The position numbers and the translations under genes are program-made. DNA of 42,753 nt from Chlamydiota bacterium (GTDB lineage: Bacteria; Chlamydiota; Chlamydiia; Chlamydiales; 2-12-FULL-49-11): contig CANJWO010000011.1 in assembly GCA_947478685.1 (NCBI GenBank), forward strand, positions 1 through 42,753. The letters run 5' to 3'. Position 1 is the stretch's first letter. Each line of letters begins with the position of its first letter. The notes beneath the pieces are model-generated. The model was not told where the DNA came from. It did not search any database and worked only from the letters and a program-made list of their open reading frames with translations. This document shows positions 33,409 to 41,239 of this stretch, in pieces.

Positions 33409-34770
33409 ATGAAAAAAATACTGATTGCCAATCGCGGTGAAATTGCTGTTAGGATCATTCGGGCTTGCCATGATCTTGGAATTTCTACAGTGGCCGTTTA
33501 TTCGGAAGCTGACCGTGAAGCCCTTCATGTTCTCCATGCTGACGAAGCCGTTTGTATTGGAGCGCCACAAGCAAATCAATCCTACTTAAAAGTTCCAAGT
33601 ATTTTAGCTGCATGCGAAATTACAGGAGCAGATGCGATCCATCCTGGATACGGATTTTTAAGTGAAAATGCAAAATTTGCTTCGATTTGCGAAAACTGTG
33701 ATATTGTTTTTATTGGTCCGAGCTCACAGTCTATTGCCCTTTTGGGGGATAAAGCAAAAGCAAAAGAGATTGCAAGAAAAGTAAAATGCCCTGTTATTCC
33801 GGGATCAGATGGAATTGTGCACGATATAGTAGAAGGTCTTAAAGAGGCTGCTAAAATCGGATACCCTGTATTTATTAAGGCAACAGCGGGAGGGGGCGGC
33901 AAAGGAATTCGTGTTGCAACAGATAGAGAAGATTTTTTACGAATGTTTGAACAGGCACGTGCCGAAGCTGAGAATTCATTTGGAAACCCGAGCGTCTATT
34001 TAGAAAAATTGATCGTAAATCCACGTCATATTGAGATCCAAATTTTGGGTGATAAACATGGCAATTATGTCCATCTTGGTGAGAGGGACTGTTCCATTCA
34101 GCGTAGAAGACAAAAACTTATTGAAGAGAGTCCAAGTCCGCTCCTTTCAGCTAGTATGAGAAAGAAGATGGGAGAGGCGGCAGTTCGAATTGTTAAGGCA
34201 GCAGGATACCATAGCGCCGGAACCGTAGAATTCCTCCTTGATGAAGAGGGAAAATTCTACTTTATGGAAGTAAACACCAGAATTCAGGTTGAACATACTG
34301 TAACAGAAGAGATTACTGGAATCGATCTTGTTAGAGAGCAGATCCGAATTGCTAGGGGAGAAAAACTTAGTTTCAAGCAAGACGACATTAAATTTCAAGG
34401 GCATGTCATCCAATTCCGTATAAATGCCGAAGATCCTCATAATAATTTTACTCCATCGCCTGGAAAATTAGAGTATTATATTGCAAGTAGCGGTCCCCAC
34501 GTCCGAGTTGATAGCGCATGTTATCCAGGCTATCACATTCCGCCCTACTACGATTCGATGATTGCAAAATTGATTGTGAGAGGCGCTGACAGAGAAGAGA
34601 CAATAGCCAGAGCAAAGAGGGCTTTAAGAGAATTTCATGTCGGTGGAATCAAGACGACGATACCATTTCATAAATATATGCTAAACAATGAAAAATTCCT
34701 TTCGGGTAACTATCCGATTACTTTTATAGACACCCTTATTGCGGAAGGATGCGACTTTACAGAGGACTAA
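33409..34770 (+). CDS. accC: Biotin carboxylase subunit of acetyl-CoA carboxylase
   Basis: A 453-residue ATP-grasp enzyme that carboxylates biotin on AccB using bicarbonate. Seen: [48 protein letters not shown] (glycine-rich ATP loop), [34 protein letters not shown] (catalytic region). Normal length. Follows accB by 11 nt in the same operon; accA/accD are not in the window. Confidence 0.97.
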   Translation: MKKILIANRGEIAVRIIRACHDLGISTVAVYSEADREALHVLHADEAVCIGAPQANQSYLKVPSILAACEITGADAIHPGYGFLSENAKFASICENCDIVFIGPSSQSIALLGDKAKAKEIARKVKCPVIPGSDGIVHDIVEGLKEAAKIGYPVFIKATAGGGGKGIRVATDREDFLRMFEQARAEAENSFGNPSVYLEKLIVNPRHIEIQILGDKHGNYVHLGERDCSIQRRRQKLIEESPSPLLSASMRKKMGEAAVRIVKAAGYHSAGTVEFLLDEEGKFYFMEVNTRIQVEHTVTEEITGIDLVREQIRIARGEKLSFKQDDIKFQGHVIQFRINAEDPHNNFTPSPGKLEYYIASSGPHVRVDSACYPGYHIPPYYDSMIAKLIVRGADREETIARAKRALREFHVGGIKTTIPFHKYMLNNEKFLSGNYPITFIDTLIAEGCDFTED

Positions 34771-34779
34771 ACAAATAGA

Positions 34780-35661
34780 ATGAAAAAAAAGGGCTTAAAG
34801 GGGGTTATTTTATCAGGAGGTCGTGCAACACGCCTTCTCCCCTCAACACTAGTAACAAGTAAGCAACTTCTGCCGGTTTATGATAAGCCGATGATCTATT
34901 ACCCCCTCTCAATTTTAATGATGGCGGGGATACGAGATGTCATGATTGTATCGACATCTCAAGACCTCTATCGCTTTCAGAGACTGTTTGAAGATGGTGG
35001 TCACTTAGGTCTTAGAATTTCCTACGGTGTTCAAGAAGAGCCGCAAGGGATTGCCCATGCCCTCCTTGTCGCAGAAGGATTTGTTGGTGATGATCATGTC
35101 TCTCTTGTCCTTGGCGATAATATCTTTTATGCAGAGACATTGGAAGAGACCCTAAATAAAATGAGTATCCCAGCGCCTGGTGCCACTGTATTCGGATACG
35201 AAGTACATAGAGCTGAAAGATATGGTGTCTTCAGGTTTGATGAGACTGGCAAGCCCGTCGAAATTCTAGAAAAACCTAAAAATCCCCCCTCAAACTATGC
35301 TGTGACAGGCCTCTACTTTTACGATCATAAAGTAATGGAAATTTGTCACGGACTCAAACCCTCCCATCGAGGCGAGCTAGAGATCACCGATGTTAATAAT
35401 GCCTACCTCGCTCTTGGCGAACTCAGCGTTGTCAAACTCGGCAGAGGCTCCGCCTGGTTTGATTCAGGTACCTTCGAGGACCTCCACAAAGCCTCCACAT
35501 ACGTCCAGATCATCCAAGAGACCCACAACATAAAGATCGCCTGTATCGAAGAGATCGCCTTCAATCGCGGTTACATTAACCGCGACCAACTCAAGCACCT
35601 CGCCGACCTCCAAAAGAAAAGCTCCTACGGTGAGTATCTCTATAGATTATTGGAAGAGTAA
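34780..35661 (+). CDS. rfbA: Glucose-1-phosphate thymidylyltransferase-like nucleotidyltransferase
   Basis: A 293-residue sugar nucleotidyltransferase that would make dTDP-glucose, precursor of dTDP-rhamnose. The wording TSKQLLPVYDKPMIYYPLS and VLGDNIFY is typical RfbA, plus GSAWFDSGTFEDLHKAS near the end. The signature GGSGTRLxP is changed to GGRATRLLP, with alanine replacing the second-loop glycine. It follows accC by 9 nt, likely in the same operon. No rfbB/C/D are seen here, so the sugar pathway cannot be confirmed. The last 300 nt are C-rich. Confidence 0.9.
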   Translation: MKKKGLKGVILSGGRATRLLPSTLVTSKQLLPVYDKPMIYYPLSILMMAGIRDVMIVSTSQDLYRFQRLFEDGGHLGLRISYGVQEEPQGIAHALLVAEGFVGDDHVSLVLGDNIFYAETLEETLNKMSIPAPGATVFGYEVHRAERYGVFRFDETGKPVEILEKPKNPPSNYAVTGLYFYDHKVMEICHGLKPSHRGELEITDVNNAYLALGELSVVKLGRGSAWFDSGTFEDLHKASTYVQIIQETHNIKIACIEEIAFNRGYINRDQLKHLADLQKKSSYGEYLYRLLEE

Positions 35662-35691
35662 TATGAAAAATAATTATGTTGAAACTTATAT

Positions 35692-36597
35692 TTAAGCGAC
35701 TGGTTTGGTTTTGCGGCGGGTGCGGAAGGGCTTCCGTTTTGATTTGTGGCTATAGACCACTTCATAGATGTTGCTGATTGAGATGAAGGCAGTTTGGTCG
35801 ATTTTTAGGATGAGATCTTTTAGATCGGCTAGGTCGAGACGCTCTACGATGATATTTAGTATGTTGCGCTCTTCGCCTGTGTAGCCGCCACGGCCGTTAG
35901 TGATTGTAAGGCCGAGGCCCAGCTCTTCGAGGATGGCAGCACTTAACTCGTCTGATTTTGCAGAAATTACAGTTACGCTTTTAATTTCATCGAGGCCGAC
36001 TATAACAAGATCGATCATTTTAAAGGCGACGATGTAAGTTAGGAGTGATTTTACAGCGATATGCCAATCAAGAAAAATAACACCATAGCCTGCGAAGACA
36101 AAGAAGTTGAATACAAGGACAACTTGTCCAACGGTGAATCCAAAGCGCTTGTTTGCGATGATACCTAAGATCTCACTTCCATCAGTGCAGCCACCATAGC
36201 GGATGATTAATCCAGCTCCAATTCCTAAGATTGCGCCACCAATAGCTATGATCTCAAGTGGATCGCCATGAAAAGGGGGGACAACTTCGAGCCAGCTTAA
36301 GAAGAATGCAAAAATGCTGATAGCGATCAACATCTGAATTACAAAGGTTCTCCGGATGTATTTGTAGGCGAGATAGACAAAAGGGAGGTTGAGCAAAATT
36401 AGATAGAGCGAAATGAAACTGTCATTTGTTAATCTTCCTAAAATCAAGGAAATACCCACAACGCCGCCATCAATTAGGTGGTTTGGATAGAGAAAGACAC
36501 GGATTGCTAAAGCTGCAAGAAAAGAACCTAAAGCGATTCCAAAATATTCGGCAGCCATTTGAAGGGGTTTCTTTTTTGTGAGTCCAAGATGTGCCAT
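35692..36597 (-). CDS. YitT-family membrane protein
   Basis: A 301-residue protein with about five to six membrane helices in the first 210 residues, including the glycine-rich ILGIGAGLIIRYGGCTDGSEILG segment in two pieces and NHLIDGGVVGISLIL, both characteristic of the YitT family. The cytosolic C-terminal domain (about 215-285) includes TNGRGGYTGEERNILNIIV, a DUF2179-like module. Convergent with rfbA. Function of the family is not settled (possible transporter). Its final codons are C-rich. Confidence 0.88.
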   Translation of the reverse strand: MAHLGLTKKKPLQMAAEYFGIALGSFLAALAIRVFLYPNHLIDGGVVGISLILGRLTNDSFISLYLILLNLPFVYLAYKYIRRTFVIQMLIAISIFAFFLSWLEVVPPFHGDPLEIIAIGGAILGIGAGLIIRYGGCTDGSEILGIIANKRFGFTVGQVVLVFNFFVFAGYGVIFLDWHIAVKSLLTYIVAFKMIDLVIVGLDEIKSVTVISAKSDELSAAILEELGLGLTITNGRGGYTGEERNILNIIVERLDLADLKDLILKIDQTAFISISNIYEVVYSHKSKRKPFRTRRKTKPVA

Positions 36598-36622
36598 ATA
36601 ATCATGCCCTTAAAAAAAGAAT

Positions 36623-36696
36623 CGCGAGGGACGGGACTCGAACCCGCAACATCCAGCGTGACAGGCTGGCGCTCTAACCAATTGAACTACCCCCGC
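36623..36696 (-). tRNA. tRNA-Asp (anticodon GTC)
   Basis: Minus-strand cloverleaf of 74 nt: acceptor GCGGGGG with CCCTCGC (one G-T pair), discriminator G, D arm TTCAATTGGTTAGAG, anticodon loop CTGTCAC, T arm GCGGG-TTCGAGT-CCCGT. CCA is not encoded. Probably processed from a common transcript with tRNA-Val upstream. Confidence 0.95.
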
Positions 36697-36710
36697 ATTG
36701 GGTATACTTA

Positions 36711-36782
36711 TGGGCGCAAAGGGATTTGAACCCCTGACCGCCTGTGTGTAAGACAGGTGCTCTACCGCTGAGCTATACGCCC
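36711..36782 (-). tRNA. tRNA-Val (anticodon TAC)
   Basis: Minus-strand cloverleaf of 72 nt: acceptor GGGCGTA with TGCGCCC, anticodon stem CCTGT/ACAGG with loop CTTACAC, T arm AGGGG-TTCAAAT-CCCTT, discriminator A. First of a Val-Asp pair separated by 14 nt. Confidence 0.95.
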
Positions 36783-36800
36783 TCAACGTAATAGTCGAAT

Positions 36801-36829
36801 ATATTAGATGAACTCTATATTTTTCTCAA
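36801..36829 (-). promoter_or_regulatory. Promoter for tRNA-Val/tRNA-Asp
   Basis: Minus-strand TTGAGA (36824-36829), 17-nt AT-rich spacer, TAATAT (36801-36806), 18 nt before the first tRNA base. The -35 matches consensus at 5 of 6. Confidence 0.6.
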
Positions 36830-36842
36830 GTAATATGTAGAG

Positions 36843-37253
36843 ATGAGAAACATTTATTTTGTATTACTGTTTTTTTTCGCTGCATGTAGCCCGAGTTCGA
36901 TTGAGGAATTTCAGTTAGAGGGGGAGGGTATTGCAAGGGGGCTGTTGAAACAGCTTGAGAAGGTTCAATCGATAAGTGATTTAAAGAGAGAGGGGCCGAA
37001 ACTAAAAAAAGAGTATGCTCATCTGGCGCAGGTTATGATTGCTGCAAAGAAATTTCAAAATAGACATCCAGATGAAGAAATGCCAAGCTTAAAGCGGCTT
37101 GAAGTAAGCGAGGCGCTAAAAAAAGAGTTTATAAGGATATACCATTTGGAGGGGTGCTCGGAGCTAATGGAGGCGCTGCAGCGCGAAAGTTTGCACAAGC
37201 TTGATTTATATCATCGGCGCTTGGAGGCTTCGAGAACTGAAACTTTTCGTTGA
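36843..37253 (+). CDS. Small putative lipoprotein, overlapping surE tail to tail
   Basis: A 136-residue protein starting MRNIYFVLLFFFAAC, a lipoprotein signal with lipobox cysteine C15. The mature part is helical and highly charged (KREGPKLKKEYAHLAQVMIA; SELMEALQRESLHKLDLYHR), perhaps a coiled-coil periplasmic protein. No family recognised. Its last 125 nt lie opposite the 3' end of surE, so the two genes share coding DNA. Confidence 0.65.
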   Translation: MRNIYFVLLFFFAACSPSSIEEFQLEGEGIARGLLKQLEKVQSISDLKREGPKLKKEYAHLAQVMIAAKKFQNRHPDEEMPSLKRLEVSEALKKEFIRIYHLEGCSELMEALQRESLHKLDLYHRRLEASRTETFR

Positions 37254-38028
37254 GTTCTTCAAAAATGGGTTTATGTTTTTTGTGATGCGCATGGTCTGTA
37301 AGATCTTCAACATGGATAGGGGCGCAGGTTATATAACCTTGGGTAAGTAGCTTAATATCACTATCATCGCCTTCATCATGGTGATCCCAGGAGTCAATCA
37401 TCGGGTATTTGCGAGTCCCCTTTAAAGATGAGTCGCTTCCGATACGTACATCCCAAAAGCTTCTCCCTTGTGTCGCCATTTTAAAGCCTAAAATACCATC
37501 AGTCTCCTGTGCAGGGAAATTAACATTCATTAATGTCCCTTTCGGAATTGGATGGATCATGAAATGCTTTACTATTGCTGCAATATAGGGCTGAACTTTC
37601 TTGAATTTCTCAGGTCCTTCTTCATACATGCACGAGAAGGCTATTCCTGGGACTTTACAAAAGGTGGATTGGATGACGGCTCCTACTGTTCCACTATACA
37701 TAATATTGCGACCTGCGTTACTCCCATCATTAATTCCGGAGATAAAAAAATCAGGGGGTGATTTCATTAAGTAGTGGAGGGCAAATTTTGTACAATCAGC
37801 AGGTGTCCCAAAAACTCTCCACGCTTCAACATTATCAGACCAAGGAAATTTCTCTGCCTCTATAAATCGAGTTTTGGGTAACGAAATCCCAACTCCTTTA
37901 CAAGACTGATCTTCTGCCGGCGCAACAATAGTGATATCGGCAAAAGGGTGAAGCGCTTCCCATAAGGCATATATTCCCGGTGCTTCTATTCCATCATCGT
38001 TACATAGTACTACTCTAGGTCTTTTCAT
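37129..38028 (-). CDS. surE: 5'/3'-nucleotidase SurE
   Basis: A 299-residue metal-dependent survival protein that dephosphorylates nucleoside monophosphates. Active-site motif VVLCNDDGIEAPGI (N10, D11, D12), then APAEDQSCKGVGIS, FISGINDGSNAGRNIMYSGTVGA and LMNVNFP. The last 35 residues (ANFRAAAPPLAPSTPPNG) form an Ala/Pro-rich tail beyond the usual end and lie within the convergent overlap. The start overlaps the symporter stop by 14 nt. Confidence 0.94.
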   Translation of the reverse strand: MKRPRVVLCNDDGIEAPGIYALWEALHPFADITIVAPAEDQSCKGVGISLPKTRFIEAEKFPWSDNVEAWRVFGTPADCTKFALHYLMKSPPDFFISGINDGSNAGRNIMYSGTVGAVIQSTFCKVPGIAFSCMYEEGPEKFKKVQPYIAAIVKHFMIHPIPKGTLMNVNFPAQETDGILGFKMATQGRSFWDVRIGSDSSLKGTRKYPMIDSWDHHDEGDDSDIKLLTQGYITCAPIHVEDLTDHAHHKKHKPIFEELNEKFQFSKPPSADDINQACANFRAAAPPLAPSTPPNGISL

Positions 38029-39451
38029 TATACTCCAAGTCTTTTCTCTTTGTCATAAATGAAACGAGCCAAATTGTAAATGAACTAATGAAGAAGCCAG
38101 GTATAAGTGTTGGAATATCAATAGGTATAAATTTATTAATCAATGGCCAAAAACAAGAAATCAGAGCTCCTGTAATAATTCCTGCACAGGCTCCGATTCG
38201 TGTCGTGCTTTTGACATAGAGGCTAAAAATAACTAGGGGACCAAAAGAGGCTCCGAGGCCAAACCAGGCATACGATACTATTGCGAAAATAGTGCTAGAG
38301 GTAGATATAGCCAAAATATAGGCGATGATCGCTACAATTAAGACGCTTAGACGGGAGGTAAGCAACAGTTCCTTACTAGAGGCATCTTTTCGCAGTACTT
38401 TTTTGTACAAATCTTCTGTTAGATTAGAGGCTAAAACTAATATTTGTGAATCCATGCAGGTGATTGTAGCTCCAAGGATTGCACACAAAATAAAGGCTCC
38501 CACAAAAGGGCTAAATAGAGTTGTTACCATATTCACAAAAACAAGCTGGTCGTCTTGAAGACCCGTTTGTGTAAAAAAGGCAACACCAATCAGACCTACA
38601 AAGGTTGCAGCTGTTAGGGATATGATTTGCCATGTGATACCAAACCATTTAGATTTAGGCATATCCTCTACATTTTTAATGCCCATGAATTTTGTAAGGA
38701 TGTGAGGCATTCCAAAGTAGCCAAGACCCCAGCTTGTAATCAGAGAGAAGATCTTAAAATAGGTGAGGGGTGAATTATTTGGAATCATCCCTTCAAGAGA
38801 TTTTTTTGCGAGAACAGCAGCTTTTAGTCCTTCTATTCCACCAACTTTAGGAAGGGCATAGAGCGGAACTAATACAATTGCAAAAATGAGGAATATTCCT
38901 TGAAAAAGATCGGTCCAGGCTAAGGTAACGTATCCTCCAATAAACAAATAGGGGATAATTACTAGTATACCAAGGGAGACGCCAAGTAGGTAAGGGACTC
39001 CAAAAAGAGTCTCGATTAAAATTCCAAGGCCCACTAACCCAGCAGAGATATAAACAGTATAATATACTAAGGAGATTACAACCGTTGAAATGCGGAGAAA
39101 CCCTGTAGTGTCTTGAAACCTACTCTCAAAAAAAGAGGGGAGAGTGAGGCTGTTGTAGTGCTCTGTCATTCTTCTAAGTTTTGGCGCTACAAAATGCCAA
39201 TTTAAAAACATAAAAAAGGTGAGTCCAATTGCAACCCAGACATTGATTAAGCCAGTTGCAAAGATAACTGCCGGATAGGCCATAAAAATCCAACTGCTCA
39301 TATCGCTAGCATGAGCTGCCAAGGCAGTTATCCAAAAATTCATTTTTCGACTTCCTAGAATAAAATCTGTAGAAGTTTGGTGTTTTAAATGAGATTTGTA
39401 GCCGATAAAAACTAAAATGCTTAGATAGAAAAAGAGGGCTAAGAATTGCAT
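38015..39451 (-). CDS. Sodium/solute symporter (PutP-like, SSS family)
   Basis: A 478-residue polytopic protein with about 12-13 helices. The start FLALFFYLSILVFIGYKSH and the segment KMNFWITALAAHASDMSSWIFMAYPAV (split across residues 36-62) are typical of PutP-like transporters. Also seen are RFQDTTGFLRISTVVIS and the GALISCFWP region. Substrate probably proline or another amino acid, but the family is broad. Lies between ttcA and surE on the same strand. Confidence 0.88.
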   Translation of the reverse strand: MQFLALFFYLSILVFIGYKSHLKHQTSTDFILGSRKMNFWITALAAHASDMSSWIFMAYPAVIFATGLINVWVAIGLTFFMFLNWHFVAPKLRRMTEHYNSLTLPSFFESRFQDTTGFLRISTVVISLVYYTVYISAGLVGLGILIETLFGVPYLLGVSLGILVIIPYLFIGGYVTLAWTDLFQGIFLIFAIVLVPLYALPKVGGIEGLKAAVLAKKSLEGMIPNNSPLTYFKIFSLITSWGLGYFGMPHILTKFMGIKNVEDMPKSKWFGITWQIISLTAATFVGLIGVAFFTQTGLQDDQLVFVNMVTTLFSPFVGAFILCAILGATITCMDSQILVLASNLTEDLYKKVLRKDASSKELLLTSRLSVLIVAIIAYILAISTSSTIFAIVSYAWFGLGASFGPLVIFSLYVKSTTRIGACAGIITGALISCFWPLINKFIPIDIPTLIPGFFISSFTIWLVSFMTKRKDLEYNEKT

Positions 39452-39461
39452 AAAATTATAC

Positions 39462-40172
39462 CTATTTTTTTAAAGCTTTGTCAGATCCATAGGTCTGACC
39501 AGCGTGTGATAGATTGGTCCTGACATGGGGAAAAAGTTCTTCAATCTGGTTTACTAGTTCCTTAACTTTTTTACGCATTGAATTTTGTCCAACAGGACAT
39601 TGACATGTCATTCTAAAAAAGCCTTGGTCCTGAGCAAATGAGAGTATTAAAGATTCTTTTACGAGCAAGAGCGGTCTGATAATTGTGATGCCATAATCAT
39701 GCATATGAATTTTTGGAAGATTGGCTGCAAATTCTCCTTTATGAAATAGATTCATGAGGAGAGTTTGAACGCTATCATCAAGATGGTGACCAAACGCAAT
39801 TTTGGTATAGCCAAGTTCTTTCGCATGTTTAAATAAAAGAGTCCTACGCTGCCGTGAGCAACTATAACATTCTAGCTTAGAAATATCAGCGAGGCTAGAG
39901 TCAATCAGAGTCAATGGCACTCCCATATCGTCACACATTTTTTGAAGAAAATTGGAAGTTATGGCAGGTCCGCAAGAAAAAGTCCCTTGGACATGAAAAG
40001 CGTGTAAATCAAATTTTGGGAATCCCCGCCCTGACACCGCATGTAGGAGGTATAAAAGAGTCAAAGAATCTTTTCCACCACTCAAAGCTATCGCAATTTT
40101 CCCATCTTCGATAAGATCAAAGTTATAAAGGGCCTTGCGGAATGAACTTTCGATTATACTTTTAGTAGACAT
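39462..40172 (-). CDS. ttcA: tRNA 2-thiocytidine synthetase TtcA-like PP-loop ATPase
   Basis: A 236-residue protein that likely adenylates and thiolates C32 of tRNA. PP-loop SGGKDS (31-36), the CYSCSRQRR pair of cysteines, GHHLDDSVQTLLMNLFHKGE, and a later CQCPVGQ cysteine cluster that could bind an iron-sulfur cluster. I use the ATG at 40172; the frame is open to 40418, but the extra 82 residues look unlike TtcA and overlap the divergent SEC-C gene. Start lacks a strong ribosome-binding site. Confidence 0.88.
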   Translation of the reverse strand: MSTKSIIESSFRKALYNFDLIEDGKIAIALSGGKDSLTLLYLLHAVSGRGFPKFDLHAFHVQGTFSCGPAITSNFLQKMCDDMGVPLTLIDSSLADISKLECYSCSRQRRTLLFKHAKELGYTKIAFGHHLDDSVQTLLMNLFHKGEFAANLPKIHMHDYGITIIRPLLLVKESLILSFAQDQGFFRMTCQCPVGQNSMRKKVKELVNQIEELFPHVRTNLSHAGQTYGSDKALKK

Positions 40173-40203
40173 GGTGGTAGTATAGTCCTTTTGGGAATTA
40201 ATT

Positions 40204-40440
40204 ATGACAAAAGAAATCAGTAGAAATGATCCTTGCCCGTGCGGGTCAGGGAAAAAGTATAAAAAATGTTGCGGTAACCCCAAGCTTAGCTCAAGAACCA
40301 TTTCTGTCATAAAAGATGGCGTGGGAGGGCTCCAGCAAAGAATTTCCGGAATATCGAAAGAGGGGATAGCGCAGCCCCCAAGCAGCCTTGCAGGCAGAGT
40401 TATAACTGCAACAAACATGCCAGAGCTAAAAAAAGATTGA
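40204..40440 (+). CDS. Small SEC-C zinc-motif protein
   Basis: A 78-residue protein whose N-terminus ([19 protein letters not shown]) is a canonical SEC-C zinc motif with CxC...CC. The rest has no family I recognise. Starts 32 nt from ttcA, divergently, with GGAATTAATT before the ATG. The motif is like the one fused to Map in this window and to SecA in other bacteria. It may tether ribosome- or SecB-related functions; no further inference. Confidence 0.7.
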   Translation: MTKEISRNDPCPCGSGKKYKKCCGNPKLSSRTISVIKDGVGGLQQRISGISKEGIAQPPSSLAGRVITATNMPELKKD

Positions 40441-40475
40441 AAAGAAAACGAATTCTTTGATATAAATTTGTCACT

Positions 40476-40650
40476 CGATACCGAGAGGGTTTCAAAAGCG
40501 AAAGAGATTCGAAGAACGCGCCTCTAGTTTTAATCAGGTGGTAACCGGCGAGGAATGAGGACCCTGTTTTTACAGGTCCGAGTGACTCGGATTAAAATTT
40601 GAGGATGTGGACGATGAAGATTTCTCACTTTTGAAAGATGAGCGGTATAC
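40476..40650. repeat. Palindromic repeat family A, copy 2
   Basis: About 175 bp with imperfect inverted arms: CGATACCGAGAGGGTTTCAA on the left and GTATACCGCTCATCTTTCAA from the right, both continuing to GTTTTAATC/ATTTTAATC. The apex is GGACC-CTGT...ACAG-GTCC. The right end (GAGCGGTATA) is the same as that of the copy at 5456. It ends 3 nt before tRNA-Thr. Confidence 0.7.
40569..40598 (+). promoter_or_regulatory. Promoter-like sequence inside repeat, upstream of tRNA-Thr
   Basis: TTTACA (40569-40574), 18-nt spacer, TAAAAT (40593-40598), each 5 of 6 to consensus, 55 nt before tRNA-Thr and within the palindromic element. It may drive the tRNA-Thr/Tyr pair. Confidence 0.35.
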
Positions 40651-40653
40651 TAT

Positions 40654-40725
40654 GCTGGAGTAGCTCAATGGTAGAGCGCCCGACTTGTAATCGGACGGTT
40701 GAGGGTTCAAGTCCTTTCTCCAGCA
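40654..40725 (+). tRNA. tRNA-Thr (anticodon TGT)
   Basis: 72-nt cloverleaf: acceptor GCTGGAG with CTCCAGC, D arm TAGCTCAATGGTAGAGC, anticodon loop CTTGTAA, T arm GAGGG-TTCAAGT-CCTTT, discriminator A. Anticodon stem has a C/A mismatch at its outer pair. Confidence 0.94.
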
Positions 40726-40777
40726 TTTCTTTTAAATACCCACCCTTTTAGACAAAGTGGGTTAAGTCCCAAATCCC

Positions 40778-40861
40778 GGGGGAGTCGCATAGTGGCCTAT
40801 TGCTCGAGACTGTAAATCTCGCGGACATCGTCCTTCGGCAGTTCGAATCTGCCCTCCCCCA
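40778..40861 (+). tRNA. tRNA-Tyr (anticodon GTA)
   Basis: 84-nt class II tRNA: acceptor GGGGGAG with CTCCCCC, anticodon loop CTGTAAA, long variable arm GGACATCGTCC, T arm GGCAG-TTCGAAT-CTGCC. 52 nt after tRNA-Thr, with a GGGTGGG/CCCAC-type inverted repeat between. In Chlamydia related tRNAs precede tuf, but not here. Confidence 0.95.
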
Positions 40862-41239
40862 ACTTTTTGTGTAGCAAGTCTCCTAAATTCATCCCGCTCT
40901 AGTAATCCTTATTGTGTTATGGCTTTTTTACTTCGGACTTTCTAAGAAATGGTTTTCAAGAACTGCTTTAAACAGTTTAAGAAGTCTGTCCTAAAGGGCT
41001 GTCACTACAGGTAGAAAATTGTTTTACAAGGGTATCAAAGTAGCTAGACTCATTGTCTAGGGAAAGGCTTAAATTATTTATTGATATAATAATACTGATC
41101 AAACAGCGTATAGAGTAAATTATATCCATCTTAATATAAGTATTTTATAAAATAGACAAAAGGTTTTGGTTATTTTTGAATTTGCTAAAAACCTAATTTT
41201 TAATTATAATATTCATATATATTTAATAATAGGATGGTT
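40862..41239. other. Non-coding gap between tRNA-Tyr and the ART-like gene
   Basis: About 375 nt. No open frame of note on either strand. The second half (from 41080) is very AT-rich, a likely promoter region, but no clean -35/-10 pair can be chosen. Confidence 0.4.

Noticed and set aside
40173-40418. An 82-residue N-terminal extension of the TtcA-like protein
   Set aside because: It lacks TtcA similarity and is antisense to the SEC-C gene; the ATG at 40172 begins the conserved part.
40862-41239. Expected tuf gene after the Thr/Tyr tRNAs
   Set aside because: No EF-Tu sequence or any long frame is present in this gap.
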